A DNA stretch of 6,593 nucleotides, taken from Alphaproteobacteria bacterium. Its GTDB lineage: Bacteria; Pseudomonadota; Alphaproteobacteria; Rhizobiales; Xanthobacteraceae. The DNA lies in NCBI GenBank assembly GCA_005884855.1, contig VAZS01000010.1, positions 1 to 6,593 on the forward strand. Direction: 5' to 3'. A model generated the notes under the pieces. That model searched no databases. It was not told where the DNA came from and saw nothing but the letters and a program-made list of their open reading frames with translations. The translations under genes were made by a program, and so were the position numbers. Every line of letters begins with the position of its first letter. Position 1 is the first letter of the stretch. Below are positions 1 through 5,262 of the stretch, piece by piece.

Positions 1-342
1 GCGCGCTTTTAACGCAAGTACCGCGCCGATGAACGCCCAGCGATTGTTGTCGATAACGCCCTCGCGTTGCAGAGCGTCGGCAATGTCAGTCATTCCCGCG
101 CGGGCCGGAATGTTGACAATCCTCTCCTCTTGCAATGGGCCCGGAGCCTCGATCTTCTGTTTGCCGTAGATGTATGCGCCGCCGGCCCCGATCATCAGGA
201 CCAGTATGAGGGTGATGATGGCGTTGCCGACCACGACGAATGGATTACGGGCGCGCTTCGATCGTTTTGGCGGCGGCGGAAGCTGCTCAGGCTCCAGCGC
301 GGCGCGTGGGCTTCGTGGCGAAATAGGCGGCCTCTCACTCAT
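1..342 (-). CDS. mltG: Endolytic murein transglycosylase MltG (YceG-like), N-terminal part
   Basis: This is the first 114 codons; the gene continues past the left edge. MltG is an inner-membrane lytic transglycosylase that cuts nascent peptidoglycan strands internally and so helps set glycan chain length. The protein opens with a Pro/Arg-rich cytoplasmic segment (residues 1-33), followed by one membrane helix at about 34-59. The start of the periplasmic LysM-like subdomain follows from about residue 74, with IVNIPARAGMTDIADAL and then GVIDNNRWAF, which is typical of the YceG family. The catalytic domain with its conserved Glu lies outside the window. The ATG follows the fabF stop by 123 nt. 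That gap has only a short GCGG/CCGC stem with no T run, so read-through from fabF is likely. The ribosome binding site is weak (CAGG about 6 nt upstream). The family is recognised from the N-terminal pattern and from its place after fabF. Confidence 0.85.
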   Translation of the reverse strand, partial: MSERPPISPRSPRAALEPEQLPPPPKRSKRARNPFVVVGNAIITLILVLMIGAGGAYIYGKQKIEAPGPLQEERIVNIPARAGMTDIADALQREGVIDNNRWAFIGAVLALKAR

Positions 343-465
343 CGATAAACCTGAAGTCCTGCCGGTTAAATCGTGGCTTGGCGGAGCTGCCGCAACGGTC
401 TGTGATCAACGCGTTTATGATTCGTCAGCGAATACGGCGAAACGGTGGAGTCTTGTCGATACGCG

Positions 466-1731
466 TCAGTTGGCCACGCGCTGCATGATGAGGGAAGCGT
501 TGGTACCGCCGAAGCCGAACGAATTCGAGAGCGCGACGTTGATCTCGCGCTTGCGCGGCATCAACGGCACCAGATCGATCGCCGTTTCCACGGATGGGTT
601 CTCAAGATTGATAGTCGGCGGAGCGATGTTATCGCGAATCGCCAGGATACTGAATATCGTCTCTACCGCGCCCGCGGCGCCCAGCAAATGTCCCGTCGAC
701 GATTTAGTCGAGGACATCGATATCTTCGAGGCGGCGTTGCCCAACAGCCGTTCCACCGCCCCGAGTTCGATCTCGTCACCGACCTGCGTCGAAGTTCCAT
801 GCGCATTGATGTAGTCGATTTCCGAAGAACTGATTCCTGCGCGTTTCATGGCCGCGCTCATGCTCCTGAATGCGCCATCGCCATCGGGGGTCGGGGCGGT
901 AATGTGATAGGCGTCGCCGGATAGTCCGTAGCCGATCACCTCCGCGTAAATTCGCGCGCCGCGGCTCTTGGCATGCTCGTATTCCTCGAGCACCGCGATG
1001 CCGGCGCCTTCGCCCATGACGAAGCCGTCGCGATCCCGGTCGTAGGGACGCGAGGCTCTTTCCGGGGTCTCATTGAACCCGGTCGATAGCGCACGGGAGG
1101 CGCAAAATCCCGCCATCGACAGCCGGCAAATCGGGGACTCCGTTCCGCCCGCTACCATGACATCCGCGTCCCCAAGCGCGATAAGCCGGCTGGCATCGCC
1201 GATCGCATGCGCGCCGGTCGAACACGCCGTCACCACGGAATGATTGGGCCCCTTGAGTCCGTGCGCGATCGAGACATAGCCCGAAGCGAGATTAATCAGG
1301 CGCCCGGGAATGAAGAATGGTGACACCTTGCGCGGTCCGCGCTCGTTCAGGAGCAGCGCGGTGTCGGCGATGCCTGACAGGCCGCCGATCCCAGAGCCAA
1401 TCATGGTGCCGGTGGCACAGCGATCCTGTTCGGTGGAAGGATGCCAACCAGCGTCGTCGAGCGCCTGGCGTGCCGCGCACATGGCGAAAATAATGAAATC
1501 GTCGACCTTGCGCTGATCCTTCGGCTCCATCCACTGATCGGGATTGAAGGTACCGTTGCTGCCGTCGCCCCGCGGAATCAGGCAGGCGATCCGGCTGGTC
1601 AAATCGGAGACGTCAAATGTCTCGATCTTCTTGGCGCCGCTCTCGCTATTGAGGATGCGCTTCCAGCTCGTCTCGACGCCGCATCCGAGTGGCGACACCA
1701 TGCCGAGGCCCGTGACGACAACCCGCCTCAT
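466..1731 (-). CDS. fabF: 3-oxoacyl-[acyl-carrier-protein] synthase II (KAS II)
   Basis: FabF condenses malonyl-ACP with a growing acyl-ACP in the cytoplasm, with release of CO2, and is the main elongating enzyme of type II fatty acid synthesis. The 421-residue product has the usual KAS II length. The Cys-His-His triad is intact: Cys170 in VTACSTGAHA, His311 in NAHGTSTQVGD and His348 in STKSSTGHLLGAAG, with the conserved Lys343 and the C-terminal NSFGFGGTN loop at 403-411. The start is set at MRRVVVTGLGMVSPLG, where family members begin, with TGGAG 8 nt upstream. A longer reading of 14 more codons from 1773 adds a non-conserved Cys-rich leader that overlaps the hairpin downstream of acpP. The gene follows acpP at 95 nt. 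The nodulation gene nodE is a relative, but the acpP neighbour and the lack of nod genes favour FabF. Confidence 0.97.
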   Translation of the reverse strand: MRRVVVTGLGMVSPLGCGVETSWKRILNSESGAKKIETFDVSDLTSRIACLIPRGDGSNGTFNPDQWMEPKDQRKVDDFIIFAMCAARQALDDAGWHPSTEQDRCATGTMIGSGIGGLSGIADTALLLNERGPRKVSPFFIPGRLINLASGYVSIAHGLKGPNHSVVTACSTGAHAIGDASRLIALGDADVMVAGGTESPICRLSMAGFCASRALSTGFNETPERASRPYDRDRDGFVMGEGAGIAVLEEYEHAKSRGARIYAEVIGYGLSGDAYHITAPTPDGDGAFRSMSAAMKRAGISSSEIDYINAHGTSTQVGDEIELGAVERLLGNAASKISMSSTKSSTGHLLGAAGAVETIFSILAIRDNIAPPTINLENPSVETAIDLVPLMPRKREINVALSNSFGFGGTNASLIMQRVAN

Positions 1732-1762
1732 TTCCAGCACTCCAGCCCGGCATTCTAGCCCG

Positions 1763-1803
1763 CAACAAAACACCGGCGGACCGCTTGAGCACGGCCCGCC
1801 CGG
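1763..1803 (-). terminator. GC-rich hairpin with T-containing tail between acpP and fabF; possible partial terminator
   Basis: Read on the minus strand, an 8-bp stem (GCGGGCCG with CGGTCCGC, one G-U pair) encloses the 8-nt loop TGCTCAAG. The stem can lengthen by more GC pairs across a one-base bulge. It is followed by TGTTTTGTTG, a weak U tract. It starts about 23 nt after the acpP stop and ends well before the fabF ribosome binding site. The T run is broken by G, so partial termination or 3' end protection of acpP mRNA fits better than full termination. Inferred by eye; no folding energy was calculated. Confidence 0.4.
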
Positions 1804-1826
1804 CTAGGTCAGCACCGCGCGATCCG

Positions 1827-2066
1827 TCAGCTCTTCGCGTTTTTTTCAAGAAACTTTGTGGCGTCGCCAACGGTCAAAATCGTTTCGGCGGCATCGTCCG
1901 GAATTTCACAACCGAATTCTTCTTCAAACGCCATCACGAGCTCGACGGTATCGAGACTGTCGGCGCCGAGGTCATCAATGAAGCTCGCGTTGTCGACCAC
2001 TTTTTCGGGTTCAACACCAAGGTGTTCGACCACGATCTTCTTAACTCGCTCGCCAATCTCACTCAT
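1827..2066 (-). CDS. acpP: Acyl carrier protein
   Basis: AcpP is the small acidic cytoplasmic protein that carries acyl intermediates as thioesters on a 4'-phosphopantetheine arm through all steps of fatty acid synthesis; it also donates acyl chains to lipid A and phospholipid synthesis. The 79-residue product is full length. The attachment site is Ser37 in the invariant [14 protein letters not shown] motif, and the four-helix pattern is clear, with helix II followed by [16 protein letters not shown]. One Cys (Cys53) is present. The start ATG has GAGG 7 nt upstream. The gene lies between fabG and fabF in the same orientation. The long gap before it suggests its own promoter, and the hairpin after it suggests that its transcript can end early. 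Both would suit the very high ACP level that cells need. Confidence 0.98.
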   Translation of the reverse strand: MSEIGERVKKIVVEHLGVEPEKVVDNASFIDDLGADSLDTVELVMAFEEEFGCEIPDDAAETILTVGDATKFLEKNAKS

Positions 2067-2216
2067 CGTTCAACCTCGTGCTTGTTCCGATTAGACCCGT
2101 CCCAAGATGATACGAGCCATCCTGGTCGGTAAACTTTGCTTCGTAATCGCATAGTCTTGATTTGGCCCCGTCAGAGCCGACAAAGGCCCGGCGAACGACG
2201 CAGGCTCCGCACCGCC

Positions 2217-2243
2217 AATATACAGGGTTTCAAAATCCTGCAA
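2217..2243 (-). promoter_or_regulatory. Candidate acpP promoter, proximal
   Basis: On the minus strand TTGCAG is followed after 15 nt by TATATT, a fair sigma-70-type pair (a 16-nt spacer if the box is read as CTTGCA). Transcription would start near 2210, leaving a leader of about 143 nt before acpP. The spacer is short for the family, so this is only a candidate. The long gap after fabG and the need for abundant ACP make a promoter in this region likely. Confidence 0.35.
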
Positions 2244-2276
2244 GGCGTTCTTTGCCCGTCTCTTGGTCGTTCGGTT

Positions 2277-2303
2277 ATCATACTTCCCAAGCCTTGACTA
2301 CAA
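2277..2303 (-). promoter_or_regulatory. Candidate acpP promoter, distal
   Basis: On the minus strand TTGTAG is followed after 15 nt by TATGAT, a near-consensus -10 box. Transcription would start near 2270, about 60 nt upstream of the proximal candidate. The -35 box is moderate and the spacer short. Either or both candidates may be chance matches. Confidence 0.3.
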
Positions 2304-2360
2304 GCCTCGATCCACCCGGAAAACCGCTTAGGCATCCGGTTAACGCAAGTCGTAACCAGC

Positions 2361-3101
2361 TCAAATCATGGCCATTCCACCGTTGACGTGAATCGTCTGG
2401 CCGGTGACATAGGCAGCTTCATTCGAGCTGAGATACACCGCCGCCGCCGCTATCTCTTCTGATGCTCCGAGCCGTCCTGCAGGGACCTTGGAAAGAATGG
2501 ATTCGCGCTGCTTGTCATTAAGCGCATCCGTCATCGGCGTCTTGATAAATCCAGGCGCGATGCAGTTGGCGGTCACGTTTCGCTTGGCGTATTCGGCACC
2601 GAGGGTCTTGATCATGCCGATCAGTCCGGCCTTCGAGGCGGTATAGTTGCCCTGGCCGGGATTGCCGGTGACGCCAACCACTGAGGTGATCGCGATGATG
2701 CGGCCGAAACGCTTGCGCATCATCAGCTTGGTCGCGGCCCGTGCCAGACGGAAAGTTGCGGTCAGGTTGACCTTAATGACCTCGTCCCAGTCCTCGTCGC
2801 GCAATTGCACGAACAGGTTATCCCGGGTGATGCCGGCATTCGCGACCAGAATGTCAACTTGGCCCATCGCCTGCTCGGCCGATGGTACCAGAGCCTCCAC
2901 CTCAGCCGAGTTGGAGAGATTGCAAGGCAGGACGTGGACCCGTTCGCCGAGTTTGGCGGCAAGCGCCTCCAGCACCTCAGCCCTGGTCCCGGACACCGCC
3001 ACGGTCGCGCCCTGGGCATGCAGTGCTTGGGCGATGGCGCTTCCGATGCCGCCGGTCGCACCGGTGACAAGCGCTTTCCTGCCAGTCAGATCGAACATCA
3101 T
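2361..3101 (-). CDS. fabG: 3-oxoacyl-[acyl-carrier-protein] reductase
   Basis: FabG reduces 3-oxoacyl-ACP to (R)-3-hydroxyacyl-ACP with NADPH, the first reduction in each fatty acid elongation cycle. The 246-residue product is a classical short-chain dehydrogenase/reductase of normal length. It has the Rossmann nucleotide-binding motif TGATGGIG at 13-20, NAG at 88-90, and the catalytic tetrad Asn112, Ser140, Tyr153 and Lys157 (in SVVG and YTASK). The C-terminal VTGQTIHVNGGMAMI is typical of FabG and argues against other members of this large family. Two Met codons stand in tandem at the start, and either could be used. GAGGGGGA just upstream is a strong ribosome binding site that sits in the 11-nt gap after the fabD stop. 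Translational coupling to fabD is therefore likely. Confidence 0.97.
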   Translation of the reverse strand: MMFDLTGRKALVTGATGGIGSAIAQALHAQGATVAVSGTRAEVLEALAAKLGERVHVLPCNLSNSAEVEALVPSAEQAMGQVDILVANAGITRDNLFVQLRDEDWDEVIKVNLTATFRLARAATKLMMRKRFGRIIAITSVVGVTGNPGQGNYTASKAGLIGMIKTLGAEYAKRNVTANCIAPGFIKTPMTDALNDKQRESILSKVPAGRLGASEEIAAAAVYLSSNEAAYVTGQTIHVNGGMAMI

Positions 3102-3112
3102 TTCCCCCTCGC

Positions 3113-4072
3113 TCAGGCCGTCTGCGCAGCAGCGAGCGCATCCTTGGCGACAGCCAGATCGTTCGGGCCACCAACCGAAATGCCGACCGCGCCCTCGGCG
3201 ATGCGCTTGACCAAGCCGCTCAACACCTTGCCGGCGCCGATTTCGAAGAAGCGTGTCACGCCATGGCCTGCCATATACGCAACCGATTCGCGCCAGCGCA
3301 CCGTCCCGGTCACCTGCTCGATCAGGCGCTGGCGGATTTCGTCCGGATCAGTAATCGGCGAGGCCAGCACGTTCGACACCACGGGCGAGGCCGGTTGCCT
3401 GATGGTTACTTCGGCAAGCGCTTTCGCCATCGCGTCGGCAGCCGGCTGCATTAGCCTGCAATGGAAGGGGGCCGACACCGGCAGCAACATGGCGCGCTTG
3501 GCGCCCTTCATCTTGGCGATCTCCAGCGCGCGCTCGACGGCCGCTTTATCGCCGGAGACCACCACCTGCCCGCCTCCATTGTCGTTGGCGGCCTGACAGA
3601 CCTGCCCCTGCGCCGCTTCGTTTGCGACCGCGACTGCGATCTCATAATCCAGGCCGAGGAGAGCGGCCATTGCGCCGACGCCCACCGGCACAGCCTTCTG
3701 CATGGCAAGGCCGCGCGTGCGCAGCAGGCGTGCGGTGTCCGAAATGCTGAGGCTGCCCGCGGCAGCCAGCGCGGAATATTCGCCTAGCGAATGTCCCGCA
3801 ACGAATGCAGCGTCGCGTGCGACAGAGAAGCCGGCCTCGGTCTCCAGCACACGCAGCGCCGCAAGCGACACCGCCATCAGCGCCGGCTGGGCATTTTCCG
3901 TCAGCTGCAAAACGTCGGCCGGACCGCTCCAAATGGTCTCTGTGAGCTTCTCCCCAAGCGCCGCATCAACCTCCTCGAACACCGCACGCGCGGCTGGAAA
4001 GGCTTCCGCGAGAGCCTTGCCCATCCCGACTGCCTGGGAGCCCTGCCCCGGAAAAGTAAATGCTGCCGTCAT
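3113..4072 (-). CDS. fabD: Malonyl-CoA:ACP transacylase
   Basis: FabD moves malonyl groups from CoA to ACP, supplying the two-carbon donor for every FabF condensation. The 319-residue protein has the normal length. It shows the N-terminal oxyanion-hole motif GQGSQ (9-13), the nucleophile Ser95 in GHSLGEYSAL, Arg120 in RTRG for carboxylate binding, the general base His204 in SAPFHC, and EIGAGKVLSGL (277-287). The start is fixed closely: an in-frame TAG lies five codons upstream of the ATG and no other start codon lies between. Upstream the best ribosome-binding match is only CGGGG, so initiation may be modest. It is the first gene of the minus-strand fab cluster and is divergent from rpsF. Confidence 0.97.
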   Translation of the reverse strand: MTAAFTFPGQGSQAVGMGKALAEAFPAARAVFEEVDAALGEKLTETIWSGPADVLQLTENAQPALMAVSLAALRVLETEAGFSVARDAAFVAGHSLGEYSALAAAGSLSISDTARLLRTRGLAMQKAVPVGVGAMAALLGLDYEIAVAVANEAAQGQVCQAANDNGGGQVVVSGDKAAVERALEIAKMKGAKRAMLLPVSAPFHCRLMQPAADAMAKALAEVTIRQPASPVVSNVLASPITDPDEIRQRLIEQVTGTVRWRESVAYMAGHGVTRFFEIGAGKVLSGLVKRIAEGAVGISVGGPNDLAVAKDALAAAQTA

Positions 4073-4122
4073 TAATGCCCCGGACTACCTTTTGGAGGCC
4101 GCAATCGCGAAAGTTGGGCCGA

Positions 4123-4150
4123 AAGACACCGCAGGAGCCGCTTATGTCAA
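4123..4150 (-). promoter_or_regulatory. Candidate promoter for fabD
   Basis: On the minus strand CTTGACA, a perfect -35 hexamer with the flanking C common in alphaproteobacterial promoters, is followed after 16 nt by TGTCTT, a weak -10. Transcription would start near 4116, giving a leader of about 45 nt. The strong -35 and the position make it the best candidate; the poor -10 keeps confidence moderate. Confidence 0.45.
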
Positions 4151-4205
4151 GCCGCGCCCGTTCCGCGCCACCCCAAGGAAGGCGCTCCAAAGCCGTCGCT
4201 TTCCC

Positions 4206-4233
4206 TTGCCTTGGCGGTCAAAATCCTTATAAA
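4206..4233 (+). promoter_or_regulatory. Candidate promoter for the rpsF operon
   Basis: TTGCCT is followed after 16 nt by TATAAA, one of the few AT-rich hexamers in this GC-rich gap. Transcription would start near 4240, leaving a leader of about 184 nt before rpsF. A leader that long would fit post-transcriptional control of the ribosomal protein genes. Confidence 0.4.
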
Positions 4234-4373
4234 CCGCGCATCCGTGGATCCCGGCCGGGAGCTGAACGGACGGTCTCAGCAATTTCACCTTCCAGGCGAC
4301 ATTGATGTGACAGGGCCAGTCGGTCCGTCGTCCCGTGCTTCCGCCTTCTGAGCATATCGAGTCCTTTCCGAAG

Positions 4374-4400
4374 GGTTCGAAGGGCTTGCCGCCGGGAACC
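4374..4400 (+). promoter_or_regulatory. Hairpin in the rpsF leader; possible S6:S18 autoregulatory site
   Basis: GGTTC pairs with GAACC around a 17-nt loop that itself can form GGC/GCC. The loop holds two adjacent CCG triplets (4389-4394). It ends 9 nt before the AGGAAAGGA ribosome binding site of rpsF. Many bacteria carry an rpsF-leader element with an exposed CCG that binds the S6:S18 complex. I matched only the position and the CCG, not the full consensus, so this is a suggestion. Confidence 0.25.
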
Positions 4401-4423
4401 GCGCAACACAGGAAAGGACACCC

Positions 4424-4891
4424 ATGCCTCTTTACGAGCATGTTTTTCTCGCGCGTCAGGATGCGAGCACCCAGCAGGTTGAAGAACTGACCACCCAGAT
4501 GACCGGCATCGCCGAGCAACTCGGCGGCAAGGTGGTCAAGATGGAGAACTGGGGCGTGCGCTCGCTCACCTATCGCATGAACAAGAATCGCAAAGCCCAT
4601 TTCGTGCTGCTCAACATAGATGGCCCCTCCGCGGCTGTGGCCGAAATCGAGCGGCAAGAGCGGATCAGTGAAGACGTGATCCGCTATCTGACCGTTCGCG
4701 TCGATGAACACGAGGAAGGCCCTTCCGCGATGATGCGCAAAGCGGATCGGGACCGCGATCGCGATGATCGCGGTGGCGGTTTCCGTGGCGACCGTGACGG
4801 CGGCTTCCGTGGCGATCGCGATGGTGGCGGCTATCGTGGTGACCGCGGTCCGCGCCGTTCGCGCGACGATGAAGCGGCGGTAGAGGAGTAA
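4424..4891 (+). CDS. rpsF: 30S ribosomal protein S6 with repetitive Arg/Asp/Gly tail
   Basis: S6 binds the central domain of 16S rRNA as a heterodimer with S18, on the platform of the 30S subunit. The N-terminal [13 protein letters not shown], the middle [20 protein letters not shown] and [21 protein letters not shown] form the conserved core fold (about 1-104). From about residue 105 the tail is a charged low-complexity stretch rich in Arg, Asp and Gly with three GGF/YRGDR units, ending in the acidic DDEAAVEE. The 155 residues exceed the 131-135 of E. coli S6, whose tail is Glu-rich and enzymatically extended by RimK. Initiation is set by a strong AGGAAAGGA 5 nt before the ATG. It leads the rpsF-rpsR-DUF2232-rplI cluster, with rpsR only 5 nt after its stop. 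Confidence 0.98.
   Translation: MPLYEHVFLARQDASTQQVEELTTQMTGIAEQLGGKVVKMENWGVRSLTYRMNKNRKAHFVLLNIDGPSAAVAEIERQERISEDVIRYLTVRVDEHEEGPSAMMRKADRDRDRDDRGGGFRGDRDGGFRGDRDGGGYRGDRGPRRSRDDEAAVEE
4775..4849 (+). repeat. Tandem 24-bp coding repeats in the S6 tail
   Basis: Three in-frame units encode GGFRGDRD (4775-4798), GGFRGDRD (4799-4822) and, after one extra Gly codon, GGYRGDRG (4826-4849). The DNA copies differ mainly at third codon positions, as expected if the peptide pattern is kept by selection or if the duplications are not recent. Such repeats can change copy number by replication slippage. Confidence 0.8.
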
Positions 4892-4896
4892 CAATC

Positions 4897-5136
4897 ATGG
4901 CTGAAGCTGGTGCACGCCGTCCGTTTTTTCGCCGCCGCAAGACCTGCCCGTTCACGGGTCCGAATGCTCCGAAGATCGACTATAAGGATTCCAAGCTGTT
5001 GATGCGTTACGTTTCCGAGCGCGGCAAGATCGTGCCGAGCCGCATCACCGCCGTGTCCGCCAAGAAGCAGCGCGAACTCGCGCGCGCGATCAAGCGCTCG
5101 CGTTTCCTCGGCCTGCTGCCCTACGTCATTCGCTAG
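4897..5136 (+). CDS. rpsR: 30S ribosomal protein S18
   Basis: S18 pairs with S6 on the 30S platform and contacts 16S rRNA near the mRNA exit region. The 79-residue product is full length and basic. It has the family core RRRKTCPFT near the N terminus, [51 protein letters not shown] through the body, and a C-terminal Arg. Only one Cys (Cys17) is present, so this is not a zinc-ribbon form. GAGGAG 8 nt before the ATG overlaps the end of rpsF, which suggests translational coupling and a 1:1 yield with S6. A perfect palindrome begins 7 nt after its stop. Confidence 0.98.
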   Translation: MAEAGARRPFFRRRKTCPFTGPNAPKIDYKDSKLLMRYVSERGKIVPSRITAVSAKKQRELARAIKRSRFLGLLPYVIR

Positions 5137-5143
5137 AAACTTA

Positions 5144-5177
5144 GATTGATCGGCGGCATGCATGCCGCCGATCAATC
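5144..5177. repeat. Perfect 34-bp palindrome after rpsR
   Basis: Two 17-bp arms, GATTGATCGGCGGCATG and its exact reverse complement, meet with no spacer. In RNA this gives a stem of about 15 bp closed by a TGCA tetraloop, starting 7 nt after the rpsR stop. The sequence after it (AATTCTCATAAGG) has no T run, and nor does the opposite strand, so it is not a standard intrinsic terminator. It may protect the 3' end of rpsF-rpsR mRNA, act with Rho, or be a DNA-binding site. Confidence 0.9.
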
Positions 5178-5203
5178 AATTCTCATAAGGTTTCCGGGTC
5201 GTC

Positions 5204-5254
5204 CGGTTACCGACGGTTGGGGTCGCAAAACCTCTAACCGCTCGAAAGGAGCGG
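5204..5254 (+). promoter_or_regulatory. Two overlapping hairpins before the DUF2232 gene, one covering its Shine-Dalgarno
   Basis: CGGTTA (5204-5209) can pair with TAACCG (5235-5240). CCGCTC (5238-5243) can pair with GAGCGG (5249-5254) across a GAAAG loop. The two share bases 5238-5240, so both cannot form fully at once. The second hairpin holds the AGGAG (5247-5251) that serves as the ribosome binding site, which would limit initiation. Pairing is exact by eye; energies were not calculated. Confidence 0.4.
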
Positions 5255-5262
5255 GACAGCTG

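Larger units (their letters stand above)
2067..2360 (-). other. Intergenic region fabG-acpP
   Basis: No credible gene is seen in these 294 bases. Short open frames here have no family resemblance and no good ribosome binding site. On the minus strand the region holds two promoter-like pairs (entered separately) and a leader of about 140-210 nt before acpP. That leader contains GC-rich self-complementary stretches, for example GAGCC with GGCTC at either end of about 34 nt. Just after the fabG stop there are short inverted repeats (GGTTA/TAACC and AACCG/CGGTT followed by TT). These are too short to call a terminator with confidence. Confidence 0.6.
4073..4423. other. Divergent control region between fabD and rpsF
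   Basis: These 351 bases carry no convincing gene. They must hold the promoters for the fab cluster (minus strand) and for the ribosomal protein operon (plus strand); candidates are entered separately. A 12-bp palindrome, TCCCGGCCGGGA (4249-4260), lies just after the predicted rpsF transcription start, and a hairpin lies close to the rpsF ribosome binding site. A long antisense open frame that covers rpsF extends into this region, but its composition is that of a shadow. Confidence 0.7.

Noticed and set aside
170..814. 214-residue plus-strand open frame opposite mltG and fabF
   Set aside because: It overlaps two recognised minus-strand genes and has no domain pattern; an open antisense frame is common at this GC content.
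466..1731. NodE-like nodulation synthase
   Set aside because: NodE is a FabF relative in rhizobia, but the gene sits next to acpP, fabG and fabD with no nod genes or nod box, so housekeeping FabF is the better reading.
1732..1773. 14-codon N-terminal extension of fabF
   Set aside because: It is not conserved, is Cys-rich, overlaps the tail of the hairpin after acpP, and lacks a ribosome binding site; the ATG at 1731 has TGGAG at good spacing and the family N terminus.
2290..2360. Terminator after fabG
   Set aside because: Only 5-bp stems (GGTTA/TAACC, AACCG/CGGTT) with large loops and two to four T residues; too weak to call.
2162..2386. 74-residue plus-strand open frame in the fabG-acpP gap
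   Set aside because: It runs into fabG on the opposite strand, has no ribosome binding site and a sequence without recognisable structure.
2805..3596. 263-residue plus-strand open frame opposite fabG and fabD
   Set aside because: Antisense shadow of two clear enzymes; composition and motifs do not look like a protein family.
4142..4894. 250-residue minus-strand open frame opposite rpsF and the rpsF leader
   Set aside because: Its Ala/Thr/Ile/Val-rich repeats are the mirror of the S6 Arg/Asp/Gly codons, and it lies opposite a certain gene. No family resemblance.
5146..5262. 39-codon N-terminal extension of the DUF2232 protein from a TTG start
   Set aside because: Its start lies within the 34-bp palindrome with no Shine-Dalgarno, and the peptide is polar and unlike a membrane-protein start; tandem ATGs after AGGAG fit better.
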